Source: Demequina mangrovi (GTDB lineage: Bacteria > Actinomycetota > Actinomycetes > Actinomycetales > Demequinaceae). Taken from it: 64,000 bases of DNA. Made by a program: the position numbers and the translations under genes. Position 1 is the first letter of the stretch. Every line of letters starts with the position of its first letter. The notes beneath the pieces are model-generated. The model made no database searches. It saw only the letters and a program-made list of their open reading frames with translations, and had not been told where the DNA came from. The DNA lies in contig NZ_BBLU01000008.1 of the NCBI RefSeq assembly GCF_000759715.1, positions 1 to 64,000 of the forward strand, read 5' to 3'. Shown one piece after another: positions 51,144 to 61,321 of the stretch.

Positions 51144-51997
51144 CGGAGCGCCCTCGCCTCGGACGGGAGGCGGCCGAGCGCATGCATGAGGCGGTACGCG
51201 CCGAGGCACGCGACGGCGCCGCCGACGAGCAGCGCGACGCCGCCGGGCGAGTCGAAGGCGGCGAGCCCTTCGGGCCGCGTCGCCAGCAGCGCGAGCAGCA
51301 GCCACGGTGCCGCGGCGGCGAGCCGCGCTGCGCTCACCGTCCACCCCTGGCGGGCCTCGAGCTCGCCGCGGACCCGCGCATCGTCCCGGAGGAACTGCGC
51401 GAGCGACCTCAGCACCGCGCCCACCTCAGTGCCGCCGACGTCGCGCGCGAGCCGGACCGCCTCGACCAGACGGTCCGCGACCGGGTCCGCGAGCGCGGCC
51501 TTGAGCGCATCCAGCGACGGCCCGAACGCGCCCGTCGCCCGATAGTCCTCGCCGAAGGCGGCGAAGGCCGGCCTGAGAGGCTCGGGCCCGCGCTCCCCGA
51601 GCGCCGCGAGAGCGTCCGGCAGCCCGAGCCCCGCACGGATCCCCGACACGAGCGCGTCGACCGCCTCCGGCCACGCGACTCTGAGCCGCGCGCGGCGTGC
51701 CCGCGCGCGCGAGGCGACCAGGGCGAACGGCGCGTAGAGCGCCGCGGCGCCCGCGAGCGCCGCGACCACCGCGGATCCGGCCACGGACCAGGTCAGGACA
51801 GCAGCCACCAGCCCGATGCCCACCGCGGACGCCCCGAATGCGCCCGCGGTCACCCCCGGGAGGCCTGCCTGGACCAGACGGTCCTCGAGCGCGGCGCGGC
51901 GGACCCGTGGTCGGGAGCGCCGGACCGGCTCGTCCCAGCACGCGAGCCACACCAGCAGCAGCCCGATGCCGAGCACGAGACCCAGGACGGCGTCCAT
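51140..51997 (-). CDS. tadB: TadB-like type II secretion F-domain protein
   Basis: A 285-residue membrane protein with two N-terminal helices (about residues 3-18 and 58-95), the GspF-like helical domain (W-P-E-A-V-D-A-L-V-S-G-I-R-A-G near residue 110) and two C-terminal helices. Directly follows tadA by one base. Confidence 0.85.
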   Translation of the reverse strand: MDAVLGLVLGIGLLLVWLACWDEPVRRSRPRVRRAALEDRLVQAGLPGVTAGAFGASAVGIGLVAAVLTWSVAGSAVVAALAGAAALYAPFALVASRARARRARLRVAWPEAVDALVSGIRAGLGLPDALAALGERGPEPLRPAFAAFGEDYRATGAFGPSLDALKAALADPVADRLVEAVRLARDVGGTEVGAVLRSLAQFLRDDARVRGELEARQGWTVSAARLAAAAPWLLLALLATRPEGLAAFDSPGGVALLVGGAVACLGAYRLMHALGRLPSEARALR

Positions 51998-51998
51998 G

Positions 51999-53225
51999 TC
52001 AGGCCGCCAGGATCTCGTGGAGCGGAGCGCCGACCCGCGCGAAGCGGTCGGCATGGGGAGGGAAGCCCGTCCCTCGTGCGAGGCCGTCGCCGCGCGAGGA
52101 GAAGACCTCCGCGGTCTCGATCACGCCGGCCTCGACCCGCCCGGACACACCGAGGATCTCGCGCACGCGGCGGGTGCCGTCGGCGTCGAGGCCGACGTGC
52201 ACCACGAGATCCACCGCCGAGGCGACGGCGGGCACCACGAACCGGTCGGAGACGTTGTCCCCCGCGAGCAGCGGCAGCGTGCACATCTTCGCGAGCGCGT
52301 CGCGCGCCGAGTTCGCGTGGACGGTCGACAGACCAGGAAGGCCCGCGTTGAGGGCGATGAGCAGGTCGAGCGCCTCGGCCTCGCGCACCTCGCCGACGAC
52401 GATGCGGTCGGGGCGCATCCGTAGCGCCTCCTTGACCAGCCGCCTCAGGGTGATCTCCCCCGTGCCCTCGAGCGACGGCTGCCGGCACTGCAGCGCAACC
52501 ACATCGCGCAGCGGCAGCGCGAGCTCGAAGACCTCCTCGCACGTGATGACCCGCTCGCGGGCGGGGATCGCGCCCGCGAGCGCGCTCAGCGTGGTGGTCT
52601 TGCCCGCCTGCGTGCCGCCCGACACGAGCACCGTGAGGCCCGCGCGGACCGCCGCCGCGAGGAAGCGCGCCGCCGCCGGGGTGAGCGTGCCGAGCGCGAC
52701 GAGGTCGTCGACGTCGGTGGCCGCCGCGATGTACTTGCGGATGTTGACGGCCCAATGGCGGCGGGTGACGTCGGGGATCGCCACGTGCAGGCGCTCGCCG
52801 CCGGGCAGGGCCGCATCCACGAACGGCGAGCTGAGGTCGAGCCGCCGTCCCGCGAGCGCGAGCATGCGCTCGACGAGGCCACGGACCTCGTCCGCGCTCA
52901 GCAGGACGCTGGTGAGCTCGCTCCTGCCGCCGCGCGCGACGTAGACCTCATGAGGCGAGTTGATCCAGACCTCCTCGACGGTCGGATCGTCGAGGAGCGG
53001 CTGCAGCGGGCCCAGCCCCGCGACCGCGTCCGTGACCGACCGGGCGAGCGCATCGCGGTCCATCACGGGGGCGTCTCCGCCGAGCAGCGCGCGCTCGTCC
53101 CACGCGTCGATCGCCTGGAGCACCATCGCCTCGACGGCGCGGGGCTCACGCGCGGGATCGAGGCCCGAGGTCCGGATCCGCGCGCGCACATCCTCCTCGA
53201 TGCGCGTGCGGACCTCGCCTCCCAT
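51999..53225 (-). CDS. tadA: TadA/CpaF-family secretion ATPase
   Basis: A 408-residue hexameric ATPase that powers Tad pilus or pilus-like assembly. Walker A is G-G-T-Q-A-G-K-T-T-T near residue 204, Walker B-like R-I-V-V-G-E-V-R and the His-box (S-T-V-H-A-N-S) follow. It is the first gene of the leftward tadA-tadB-tadC-small ORF-tadE-tadE-Rv3654c-like operon. The regulator TadZ and a prepilin peptidase are not in the window. Confidence 0.92.
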   Translation of the reverse strand: MGGEVRTRIEEDVRARIRTSGLDPAREPRAVEAMVLQAIDAWDERALLGGDAPVMDRDALARSVTDAVAGLGPLQPLLDDPTVEEVWINSPHEVYVARGGRSELTSVLLSADEVRGLVERMLALAGRRLDLSSPFVDAALPGGERLHVAIPDVTRRHWAVNIRKYIAAATDVDDLVALGTLTPAAARFLAAAVRAGLTVLVSGGTQAGKTTTLSALAGAIPARERVITCEEVFELALPLRDVVALQCRQPSLEGTGEITLRRLVKEALRMRPDRIVVGEVREAEALDLLIALNAGLPGLSTVHANSARDALAKMCTLPLLAGDNVSDRFVVPAVASAVDLVVHVGLDADGTRRVREILGVSGRVEAGVIETAEVFSSRGDGLARGTGFPPHADRFARVGAPLHEILAA

Positions 53226-53338
53226 GGCGGCGACGCTACAGCGAAACGGACAAATGGGATAGACCTGTGGAGAGAGAAACCGCTGGCAGGCGATGCATTG
53301 GGCCCTCTCCGGCCACCCGGCATGCCTACGCTGGCCCC

Positions 53339-54019
53339 ATGTGCGGACGCTACGCGAACTTCCTCACCGAGCAGGAGCTGGTCGACGCCTTCGAGATCGC
53401 CGTGATCGCGGACGAGGCGCGGATCGCGCCGCGCTACAACATCGGGCCGATGCAGGACACGAGCATCATCGTGGCGCGCAAGGAGGCGGGGCGGTCTCTC
53501 GAGACCGCCCGCTGGGGGCTGGTGCCCTCCTGGGCGAAGGACCCCGCGATCGGCTCGCGGATGTTCAACGCGCGGTCCGAGACCGTGGCCGAGAAGCCGT
53601 CCTTCCGGGCCGCCTTCGCGAAGCGCCGCTGCATCGTCCCCGCCTCGGGCTACTACGAGTGGAAGGCCGGCGAGGACGGCAAGACGCCGTACTTCATCCA
53701 CACCGAGGACGGCACGCCGCTCGCCTTCGCGGGGCTGTTCGAGTTCTGGCGCGACAAGGCGCTGGGCGACGAGGCGCCGTGGCTCGCGACCTGCTCGGTG
53801 GTCACCACCGCCGCCCGCGCCGCGATGCAGGAGATCCACGACCGTCAACCGGTGATGCTCATGCCGGACGAGGCGGCCGCGTGGCTCGACGCGGGCACCA
53901 GCAAGGACGACCTGTTCGCCGCGATCGCCGCGCCCGCGCCCGAGCTCACGTGGCATGCGGTGGACAAGGCCGTGGGGAACATCCGCAACCAGGGCGAGCA
54001 GCTGGTCCTGCCGATCTGA
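53339..54019 (+). CDS. SRAP domain protein (HMCES/YedK type)
   Basis: A 226-residue DNA-protein crosslink shield for abasic sites in single-stranded DNA. Cys2 (M-C-G-R-Y), exposed after Met removal, is the nucleophile; N-x-R-S-E (F-N-A-R-S-E) and the catalytic His in W-H-A-V-D are present. ATG at 53339 is chosen for the obligatory Met-Cys start. Confidence 0.94.
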   Translation: MCGRYANFLTEQELVDAFEIAVIADEARIAPRYNIGPMQDTSIIVARKEAGRSLETARWGLVPSWAKDPAIGSRMFNARSETVAEKPSFRAAFAKRRCIVPASGYYEWKAGEDGKTPYFIHTEDGTPLAFAGLFEFWRDKALGDEAPWLATCSVVTTAARAAMQEIHDRQPVMLMPDEAAAWLDAGTSKDDLFAAIAAPAPELTWHAVDKAVGNIRNQGEQLVLPI

Positions 54020-54061
54020 GGCGACGCTCAGCGCCCCATGGCGCGCATCCAGACAACTAGA

Positions 54062-54099
54062 GCCACCGTGAGCGCCCCATTCGCGTGGGGGGCGGTGGC
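54062..54099. terminator. Bidirectional terminator-like hairpin
   Basis: GCCACCG and GCGCCCC pair with GGGGGGC and CGGTGGC across an ATTCGCGT loop, between convergent SRAP and birA genes. Confidence 0.55.
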
Positions 54100-54164
54100 G
54101 CGGGCGCGTGGGGTGGGCTTGCGCGAGCGGTGTGGGGTGGCGCGCGGGGCCCGGCGGGGCAGGG

Positions 54165-55010
54165 TCAGCCGCGGCGGACTCGGACGTCGCCCGCCATCAC
54201 CACGCGCTCGTCGCCGGAGACGGTGCGCACCACGAGCGCCCCGGCCTCGGTCAACGCGACCGCGCGGCCCGCCACGGGCGCCGCGCCGGGCACGTCGACC
54301 GCGACGTCCCAACCGAGGGTCGCGGTGACCTTCTCGACCTCCGCACGGGGATGTGCGCCTGCGTCCCACAGCGCCACCGCGCCGCGCAGCTCGCCCGCGA
54401 GCGCCCGCATGAGCGCGACGCGGTCCAGCCCGGTCGCACCCAGGGATGCGAGCGATGCCGCATGCGGCACGGGGAGCTCGCCCGTGGACTGCGAGACGTT
54501 GATGCCGATCCCGGCGACGATCGCCTCCTGACCCGGCACCGTCTCGCACAGGATGCCGACGGCCTTGCGCCAGCGCCCCCAGCCGGGGATCTCGCGCGCG
54601 CCGGCCTCGACGACCACGTCGTTGGGCCACTTGAGCCATGCGCCCACGCCCAGGCCGCGCAGCGCACGGACCGTCGCGAGGCCCACCACCAGGGGCGCCC
54701 AGCCGTAGTCCTCGCGGGCCACGTGCGTGGGACGCAGCACGAACGACACCGTGAGCGCCGCGCCGCGCGGCGTCACCCACTCGCGCCCCGCCCGCCCGCG
54801 GCCCGCCGTCTGGTGGTCCGCGACCAGGGCGGACAGATGCGGCCAGCCCTCGGGATCGCCCGCAGCGAGCGAGAGCAGCCGCGTGTTGGTCGACGGCGAC
54901 GAGGGCACCACCATGAGGCGCGAGAGCGTGCCCGGCAGGAGCGAGGACAGGGACGCCTCGGTGAGCGGACGGCGCGACGATGCGACGGCGTCGGCTCCTG
55001 GCGTGGTCAC
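54165..55010 (-). CDS. birA: Biotin-[acetyl-CoA-carboxylase] ligase
   Basis: A 281-residue monofunctional (group I) biotin ligase with no DNA-binding domain. The biotin/ATP loop G-R-G-R-A-G-R-E-W is near residue 70 and K-W-P-N-D-V is near 127, followed by G-I-G-I-N-V. It is divergent from the acyl-CoA carboxylase genes, whose biotin carrier subunit it presumably charges. Confidence 0.93.
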   Translation of the reverse strand: MTTPGADAVASSRRPLTEASLSSLLPGTLSRLMVVPSSPSTNTRLLSLAAGDPEGWPHLSALVADHQTAGRGRAGREWVTPRGAALTVSFVLRPTHVAREDYGWAPLVVGLATVRALRGLGVGAWLKWPNDVVVEAGAREIPGWGRWRKAVGILCETVPGQEAIVAGIGINVSQSTGELPVPHAASLASLGATGLDRVALMRALAGELRGAVALWDAGAHPRAEVEKVTATLGWDVAVDVPGAAPVAGRAVALTEAGALVVRTVSGDERVVMAGDVRVRRG

Positions 55011-55050
55011 CGGGCTAGGCTATCGGCCAGTCCTACCCCCGAGGAGAACA

Positions 55051-56636
<1,586 letters not shown>

Positions 56637-56640
<4 letters not shown>

Positions 56641-56879
56641 CCCCCGACGAGCCCGTCGACGCGACGGCCGGCCTCCGCGTGGTCCGCGGCACGCCGGACG
56701 ATGCGGAGCTCGCCGCGCTCGTCGCGGCGGCCACGGCGGTGGCCGCGGCGGGCGACGGCGCGGAGGACCCTGCGAGCCCGCGCTCCGCATGGATGGACCG
56801 CTCGCGCACGCTGCGCGGCGACCACGGACCGCTCCCGCTGGGCCGCGGCGACGCGGCCTGGCGCCACTCCCTGCGGTGA
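56637..56879 (+). CDS. accE: Acyl-CoA carboxylase epsilon subunit
   Basis: An 80-residue small subunit that assists actinobacterial acyl-CoA carboxylases. It has the typical [16 protein letters not shown] start and an Arg-containing C-terminus ending in W. Start GTG overlaps the beta-subunit stop (GTGA); it too overlaps the next gene by four bases. Confidence 0.9.
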
Positions 56880-57508
56880 CGCGCGGACGGGCGCGCATCG
56901 ACGCGCGGCACCGGTGGAAGGTCGCGGCGCTCGTGGCCGTGCCGGTGCTGGTCGCGCTGCCGTGGACCGTGGTGACGGCGCAGACCTCGGAGGCGGTGCG
57001 TCCCGCAGCCTCGGAGGGCTTCGCGCACGCCGAGGCGGCGCTGGTGCTGGGCGCGGGCGTGCGCGCCGACGGCTCGCCGTCGCCCTACCTCCTCGACCGT
57101 GTCTCGGTCGCGGTCGACCTGTACGAGCAGGGCCTGGTGGACGCCTTGCTCATGAGCGGCGACGGCGAGGACTCGTCGGGATTCGGCGAGACGACGGTGA
57201 TGCGAGGCCTCGCCGAGTCCATGGGCGTCCCCGCCGAGGCGATCATCGAGGACCCGCAGGGGCTCGACACCTACTCGTCGTGCGTGCGGGCGCGCGAGGT
57301 CTACGGACTGGCCTCCGTCATCGTCTCCACGCAGCAGTTCCATCAGGCGCGCGCGGTGTGGCTGTGCGCGCAGATCGGTCTCGACGCGCAGGGGGCGTAC
57401 CCGGCCCCGACCGCGACCCGCCATACCTTCCTCGGACACGTGCGCGAGGTGCCCGCGGTCGCGAAGGCGATGGTCGACCTCGCACGCGGCCGGACGCCCG
57501 CGGGATGA
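56876..57508 (+). CDS. DUF218/YdcF (SanA/ElyC-like) protein
   Basis: A 210-residue protein with an N-terminal membrane helix (about residues 13-33) and a YdcF/SanA domain (V-L-G-A-G-V-R at about 57, S-G-D-G near 93, D-T-Y-S-S near 130, S-T-Q-Q-F-H near 148). ElyC/SanA-type proteins affect envelope integrity and vancomycin tolerance. GTG start overlaps accE (GTGA). A tandem relative follows. Confidence 0.82.
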   Translation: MTRGRARIDARHRWKVAALVAVPVLVALPWTVVTAQTSEAVRPAASEGFAHAEAALVLGAGVRADGSPSPYLLDRVSVAVDLYEQGLVDALLMSGDGEDSSGFGETTVMRGLAESMGVPAEAIIEDPQGLDTYSSCVRAREVYGLASVIVSTQQFHQARAVWLCAQIGLDAQGAYPAPTATRHTFLGHVREVPAVAKAMVDLARGRTPAG

Positions 57509-57515
57509 TCGGACG

Positions 57516-58127
57516 ATGACCCGCCTCCTTCCGCTCGCCGGCGCGGCCCTCGCGGGCCTCGTCGCGCCGCAGGCCTACGCGCGGCTCGCGGCCGCGGGCC
57601 GCATGCACCGCGTGGACGCGGAGGGCTTCCGCCCCGCGGACGCGGCCCTGGTGCTGGGCGCCCGCGTGTGGCCCGACGGCCGCCCGTCGCGCGCGTTGCG
57701 GCAGCGGGTCGAGACGGGGGCGGCGCTCTACCACCGCGGCCTGGTCCCCCGGCTGGTGCTCACGGGCGCCGCCGACAACAGGGAGGGGCTCGACGAGACC
57801 GAGGCCATGGAACGCACCGCGCTCGCGCTCGGCGTACCCGCCGAGGCGCTGGTGCGCGACGGCTCGGGGCATGACACGCGGGCGTCCGCCCGCAACGCGC
57901 GCGACGCGCTCGGACTCTCGAGCGTGATCGTGTGCACGCAGGAGTTCCACGTGCCCCGCGCGATGTGGCTGTGCCGCAGCGTCGGGCTCGACACGCAGGG
58001 GGCGTTCCCGCCGATCCTCTCGCATCCCGACACCCGCTTCGGCTACGTCCGTGAGATCCCCGCCACCTGGAAGGCGGCGCTCGAGATCGCCCGCGACGCG
58101 ATCGCGCCGCACGACGCGCCGCGCTGA
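57516..58127 (+). CDS. DUF218/YdcF (SanA/ElyC-like) protein, tandem paralogue
   Basis: A 203-residue relative of the preceding gene, with V-L-G-A-R-V-W-P-D-G-R-P-S near residue 47, T-G-A-A-D-N near 89, T-Q-E-F-H near 142 and a shorter N-terminal hydrophobic segment. Both end in a similar W/K-A helix. The arrangement suggests local duplication. Substrate unknown. Confidence 0.82.
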   Translation: MTRLLPLAGAALAGLVAPQAYARLAAAGRMHRVDAEGFRPADAALVLGARVWPDGRPSRALRQRVETGAALYHRGLVPRLVLTGAADNREGLDETEAMERTALALGVPAEALVRDGSGHDTRASARNARDALGLSSVIVCTQEFHVPRAMWLCRSVGLDTQGAFPPILSHPDTRFGYVREIPATWKAALEIARDAIAPHDAPR

Positions 58128-58172
58128 CCCGCTCGCCTCGCGGCCGCCGCCCTCGCGCGCGACCATGGAGGC

Positions 58173-58523
58173 ATGCCTTCGCGATGGTCCCTCGCCTCGG
58201 AGGACTCGTTCCTGTCGATCGCCAGCCGCGGCTCGACGCTGTCGATCCTGTCCGTCGGGAGCTTCGCCTCGATCGGCTCGATCGGCTCCGCGTTCTCGGC
58301 CTTCAGCATCGCGAGCACGGCGAGCCTCGGATCCGCCATGTCCTTCGCGTCCCGCGGATCCGTGATGGCCTCGCGCGCCGCTGGCGAGGTCCAGGGCAAG
58401 GCGCGCCCGGGCTCGTCGGGCCGCTGGGTGCTCGCGCAGGCGGTGCTCGTGGGCACGCTCGCGGCGGTCGCGGTGGTGGGCGTCGCCTCCGCCGGACGCG
58501 CGAACCCAGGCCCTAGGACTTAG
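58173..58523 (+). CDS. Ser-X-X repeat protein with C-terminal membrane helix
   Basis: A 116-residue protein. Serine occupies every third position without break from residue 3 to 63 (21 times); the intervening pairs are mostly hydrophobic or Gly (I-A, V-G, F-A, I-G). The spacer residues vary and serine is written with several codons, so the pattern is kept at protein level. Residues about 86-106 form a membrane helix. GGAGGC precedes the ATG. I know no function; a beta-solenoid or polymer-like rod is plausible. Its stop overlaps the feoA iron box. Confidence 0.72.
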   Translation: MPSRWSLASEDSFLSIASRGSTLSILSVGSFASIGSIGSAFSAFSIASTASLGSAMSFASRGSVMASRAAGEVQGKARPGSSGRWVLAQAVLVGTLAAVAVVGVASAGRANPGPRT

Positions 58524-58538
58524 GCAAGCCTTCCCTCA
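58520..58538. promoter_or_regulatory. DtxR/IdeR-type iron box at the feoA promoter
   Basis: TTAGGCAAGCCTTCCCTCA matches the iron box TTAGGTTAGSCTAACCTAA at about 13 of 19 positions and lies just upstream of a TACGAT -10 element (58545-58550). Confidence 0.6.
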
Positions 58539-58556
58539 CGCAAATACGATCGAGGG

Positions 58557-58778
58557 GTGCTGCTCGACTCGCTCGCCCCCGGCGCCATCGTCCGTATCCG
58601 CTCCGTCAGCGCGGAGGCGTCGATCGCGCTCCGCCTGCGCGAGATGGGCCTGCGGCCCGGCACCCTCATCCGGCTCGCGGGACGGGCCGCCTCGGGCGCG
58701 CGCGTCGTCGCGGTCGGCGCCGCGCGCATCGCCGTCGACCGGGAGACCTCGGGACTGATCGAGGTGGAGCCGGCGTGA
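58557..58778 (+). CDS. feoA: FeoA, ferrous-iron transport accessory protein
   Basis: A 73-residue SH3-like protein that assists FeoB in Fe(II) uptake. The L-R-L-R-E-M-G-L-R-P-G core is near residue 27. GTG at 58557 lies 7 bases after TACGAT, so transcription may start at or next to the start codon (leaderless). It overlaps feoB as GTGA. Confidence 0.9.
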   Translation: MLLDSLAPGAIVRIRSVSAEASIALRLREMGLRPGTLIRLAGRAASGARVVAVGAARIAVDRETSGLIEVEPA

Positions 58779-60658
58779 CCGCGCCCACGCGCACCGCCTC
58801 CGTCCTGCTGGTCGGCAACCCCAACGTCGGCAAGTCGACGCTCTTCAACCACCTCACGGGCGCCCGTCAGCGCGTGGTCAACGCCCCCGGCACCACGATC
58901 GGGCTCGCCGAGGGGACCTGGCGCGCGGGAGCGGTGGACGTCACGCTCATCGACCTGCCGGGCACGTACTCGCTCATCGCCCGCTCCCCCGACGAGCAGG
59001 TCGCCGCGGATGCGATCGCCGCCGAGGAGCACGACCTCGCCGTCGTGGTGCTCGACGCCACCGCGCTGAGCCGCTCGCTCTACATCCTCGGGCAGGTGGC
59101 GCGCGCGGGACGGCCCGTGGTCGCAGCGCTCACCATGACCGACCTCGCCGCCGCACGCGGCCTCTGTCCGGATGCCGAGGCGCTCGCCGAGGCGCTGGGC
59201 GTGCCCGTGGTCGAGCTCAACGGCCGTACCGGCGCGGGTGCGGCGACGCTCTCCGGCGCCGTCGAGGAGGCGCTGCGCACCTGCCCGCGCGTCGACGGCA
59301 TCGTGCCCCGTCCGCCGGACCACCAGCTGGGCGACGAGCTCGCCCATGCGCAGCAGCTGTTCGACTGGATCGAGTCCGTCGCCGACCGCACGCTCGCCGC
59401 CGAGGAGCCCCGCGAGACCCTGTCCGACCGCCTCGACCGCGTGCTGCTCAACCCCTGGGCGGGCGTTCCCGCGTTCCTCGCCGTCGTCTGGACGGTCTTC
59501 CAGCTCACGACGTCCGTGGCGGCGCCGCTCATGGACGCCGCAGCCGCGCTCGTCGACGGACCCGTCACCGGCGGCGTCACCGCAGTGCTCGGCTCGGTGG
59601 GCGCCCCGGCGTGGCTCGAGTCCTTCGCGATCGGCGGGCTCGTCGCGGGCGTGGGCGCGGTGGTGTCCTTCATCCCGCTCATGGCGATCATGTTCGCGTG
59701 CGTCACGGTGCTGGAGTCGAGCGGCTACCTCGCCCGCGTCGCGATCGTCGCGGACCGGGCGATGCGCGCGATCGGCCTGGACGGGCGCGCGATGCTTCCG
59801 CTGATCGTGGGCTTCGGCTGCAACGTGCCCGCCCTGTCGGCCACCGCGGTGCTCCCCCACGCGCGCCAGCGCCTGCTCACCGGGCTCATGGTGCCGCTCA
59901 CCTCGTGCACCGCCCGCCTCACGGTGTACCTGCTGCTCGCGCAGACGTTCTTCCCCGCGCACGCCGGCACCGTGGTGTTCGCGATGTACCTCGTGTCGAT
60001 CGCGCTCGTGGTGCTGTTCGGACTGCTCGCGCGGCGCACCGCGCTGCGCGACGTGCGGCCCGAGCCGCTCGTCATCGCGCTGCCGGACTATCAGCTGCCG
60101 CACCTGCGCACGCTCGCGCTGGGGGTGTGGGCGCGCGTGGTCTCCTTCGTCCGCAAGGCGGGCACCGTCATCATGATCGCGGTCGCGCTGCTGTGGGTCC
60201 TGCAGGCGATCCCGGTGCGCGGCGGTCACGATCTCGCGGATGTCCCGGTCGAGGACTCCGTGTACGGCGTCACCGCCTCCGCGCTCGCCCCGACCCTCGC
60301 GCCGATGGGCCTCGACGACTGGCACATCGCCGCGTCGCTGGTGTCGGGCGTCGCGGCCAAGGAGGTCACGGTCGGCGCGCTCGCGCAGTCGTACGCGCTC
60401 GAGGATCCGGGCGACGGCTCGACCGCGACGCTCGCCGCTCAGGTGCGCGCGACCGTCGAGCAGACCTCCGGCGGCTCTCCCGGTGCCGCCGGCCTCGCCT
60501 TCATGGTCTTCGTCCTGGGATACCTCCCGTGCATGGCCACCCTCGCGGAGCAGCGCCGCCTCTACGGCTGGCGCTGGACCGCCGGCGCGGCCGGAGCGCA
60601 GCTCGCGCTCACGTACGCCCTCGCGACGCTGGTCTTCCAGGTGGGGCGGCTGCTGTGA
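58775..60658 (+). CDS. feoB: FeoB, ferrous-iron transporter GTPase
   Basis: A 627-residue membrane protein: N-terminal G domain (G-N-P-N-V-G-K-S-T at residues 14-22, D-L-P-G-T-Y-S at about 63-69, T-M-T-D-L near 119), GDI region, then about 8-10 membrane helices with the Gly/Cys-rich core motifs (G-F-G-C-N-V-P-A, P-L-T-S-C-T-A-R). The length is slightly shorter than E. coli's. The start is GTG. Confidence 0.95.
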   Translation: MTAPTRTASVLLVGNPNVGKSTLFNHLTGARQRVVNAPGTTIGLAEGTWRAGAVDVTLIDLPGTYSLIARSPDEQVAADAIAAEEHDLAVVVLDATALSRSLYILGQVARAGRPVVAALTMTDLAAARGLCPDAEALAEALGVPVVELNGRTGAGAATLSGAVEEALRTCPRVDGIVPRPPDHQLGDELAHAQQLFDWIESVADRTLAAEEPRETLSDRLDRVLLNPWAGVPAFLAVVWTVFQLTTSVAAPLMDAAAALVDGPVTGGVTAVLGSVGAPAWLESFAIGGLVAGVGAVVSFIPLMAIMFACVTVLESSGYLARVAIVADRAMRAIGLDGRAMLPLIVGFGCNVPALSATAVLPHARQRLLTGLMVPLTSCTARLTVYLLLAQTFFPAHAGTVVFAMYLVSIALVVLFGLLARRTALRDVRPEPLVIALPDYQLPHLRTLALGVWARVVSFVRKAGTVIMIAVALLWVLQAIPVRGGHDLADVPVEDSVYGVTASALAPTLAPMGLDDWHIAASLVSGVAAKEVTVGALAQSYALEDPGDGSTATLAAQVRATVEQTSGGSPGAAGLAFMVFVLGYLPCMATLAEQRRLYGWRWTAGAAGAQLALTYALATLVFQVGRLL

Positions 60659-60867
60659 GCGGGGTCTTCGGCGCGGTGATGGAGCGCCTCGCGGCGGGCG
60701 AGAGCCCCCGCGCGGCGGCGCGCACGCTCGGCATCCCCGCCGACCTCGCCGAGACCGTCGCCGCCGAGGCGGAACGGTTCGGGCTCGTCATCCGCGCGGG
60801 CGCGGCGTGCGGGACGTGCACGCCCGGCGCCGCCTCCGCATGCGCGGGGTGCCCGTTCGCGCGGTGA
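60655..60867 (+). CDS. FeoC-like winged-helix protein with a four-cysteine cluster
   Basis: A 70-residue protein downstream of feoB, overlapping it as GTGA. An N-terminal winged-helix-like part is followed by C-G-T-C-x8-C-x2-C near the C-terminus, the FeoC-type Fe-S ligand pattern. It may regulate FeoB stability or expression. Confidence 0.75.
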   Translation: MSGVFGAVMERLAAGESPRAAARTLGIPADLAETVAAEAERFGLVIRAGAACGTCTPGAASACAGCPFAR

Positions 60868-60871
60868 CGGA

Positions 60872-61321
60872 TCAGACGGCGGCGCGGGCAGGCACGAGGC
60901 CCGCGGTCATGGTGTCGAGCGCGCCGCGGATCTGCGCGAGCTGCGCGTCGTCGAGCGCCTCGAGCTGCGAGCGGCGCTGAACCCGCGCGGTACCCACCAC
61001 CTCCGCCGCGAGCTCGCGGCCCGCGGGCGTGAGCGACAGGCGCCGGATGCGACGGTCGTCGGGGTCCTCGTGGCGGTCGAAGATGCCGCGCTGCACCATG
61101 CGCTGGACGATCCCGGTCGCGACGGACGGGTGGACGCCCACAGCCTCGGCGAGGTCCGTCGTGGTGCATGCGTCCTCGGCGTAGAGGATCACGAGCGCGC
61201 GGAACTGATGCAGCGTCAGGCCCATGTGCGCGACGGTCTCCGCGAGCGACGGCACCGACTTCCTCAAGAACACGACCAACGAATCACATGCCGCTTCGAG
61301 CAGCTCCTCACGCTCGCTCAT
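60872..61321 (-). CDS. MarR family transcriptional regulator
   Basis: A 149-residue winged-helix regulator with T-T-T-D-L-A-E-A-V-G-V-H-P-S-V-A-T-G near residue 54 and D-x-R-x-x-R-L-S-L-T-x-x-G (D-D-R-R-I-R-R-L-S-L-T-P) in the wing. It is convergent with feoC. Possible operators are the AT-rich repeats ahead of its start, but its ligand and target are unknown. Confidence 0.88.
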   Translation of the reverse strand: MSEREELLEAACDSLVVFLRKSVPSLAETVAHMGLTLHQFRALVILYAEDACTTTDLAEAVGVHPSVATGIVQRMVQRGIFDRHEDPDDRRIRRLSLTPAGRELAAEVVGTARVQRRSQLEALDDAQLAQIRGALDTMTAGLVPARAAV

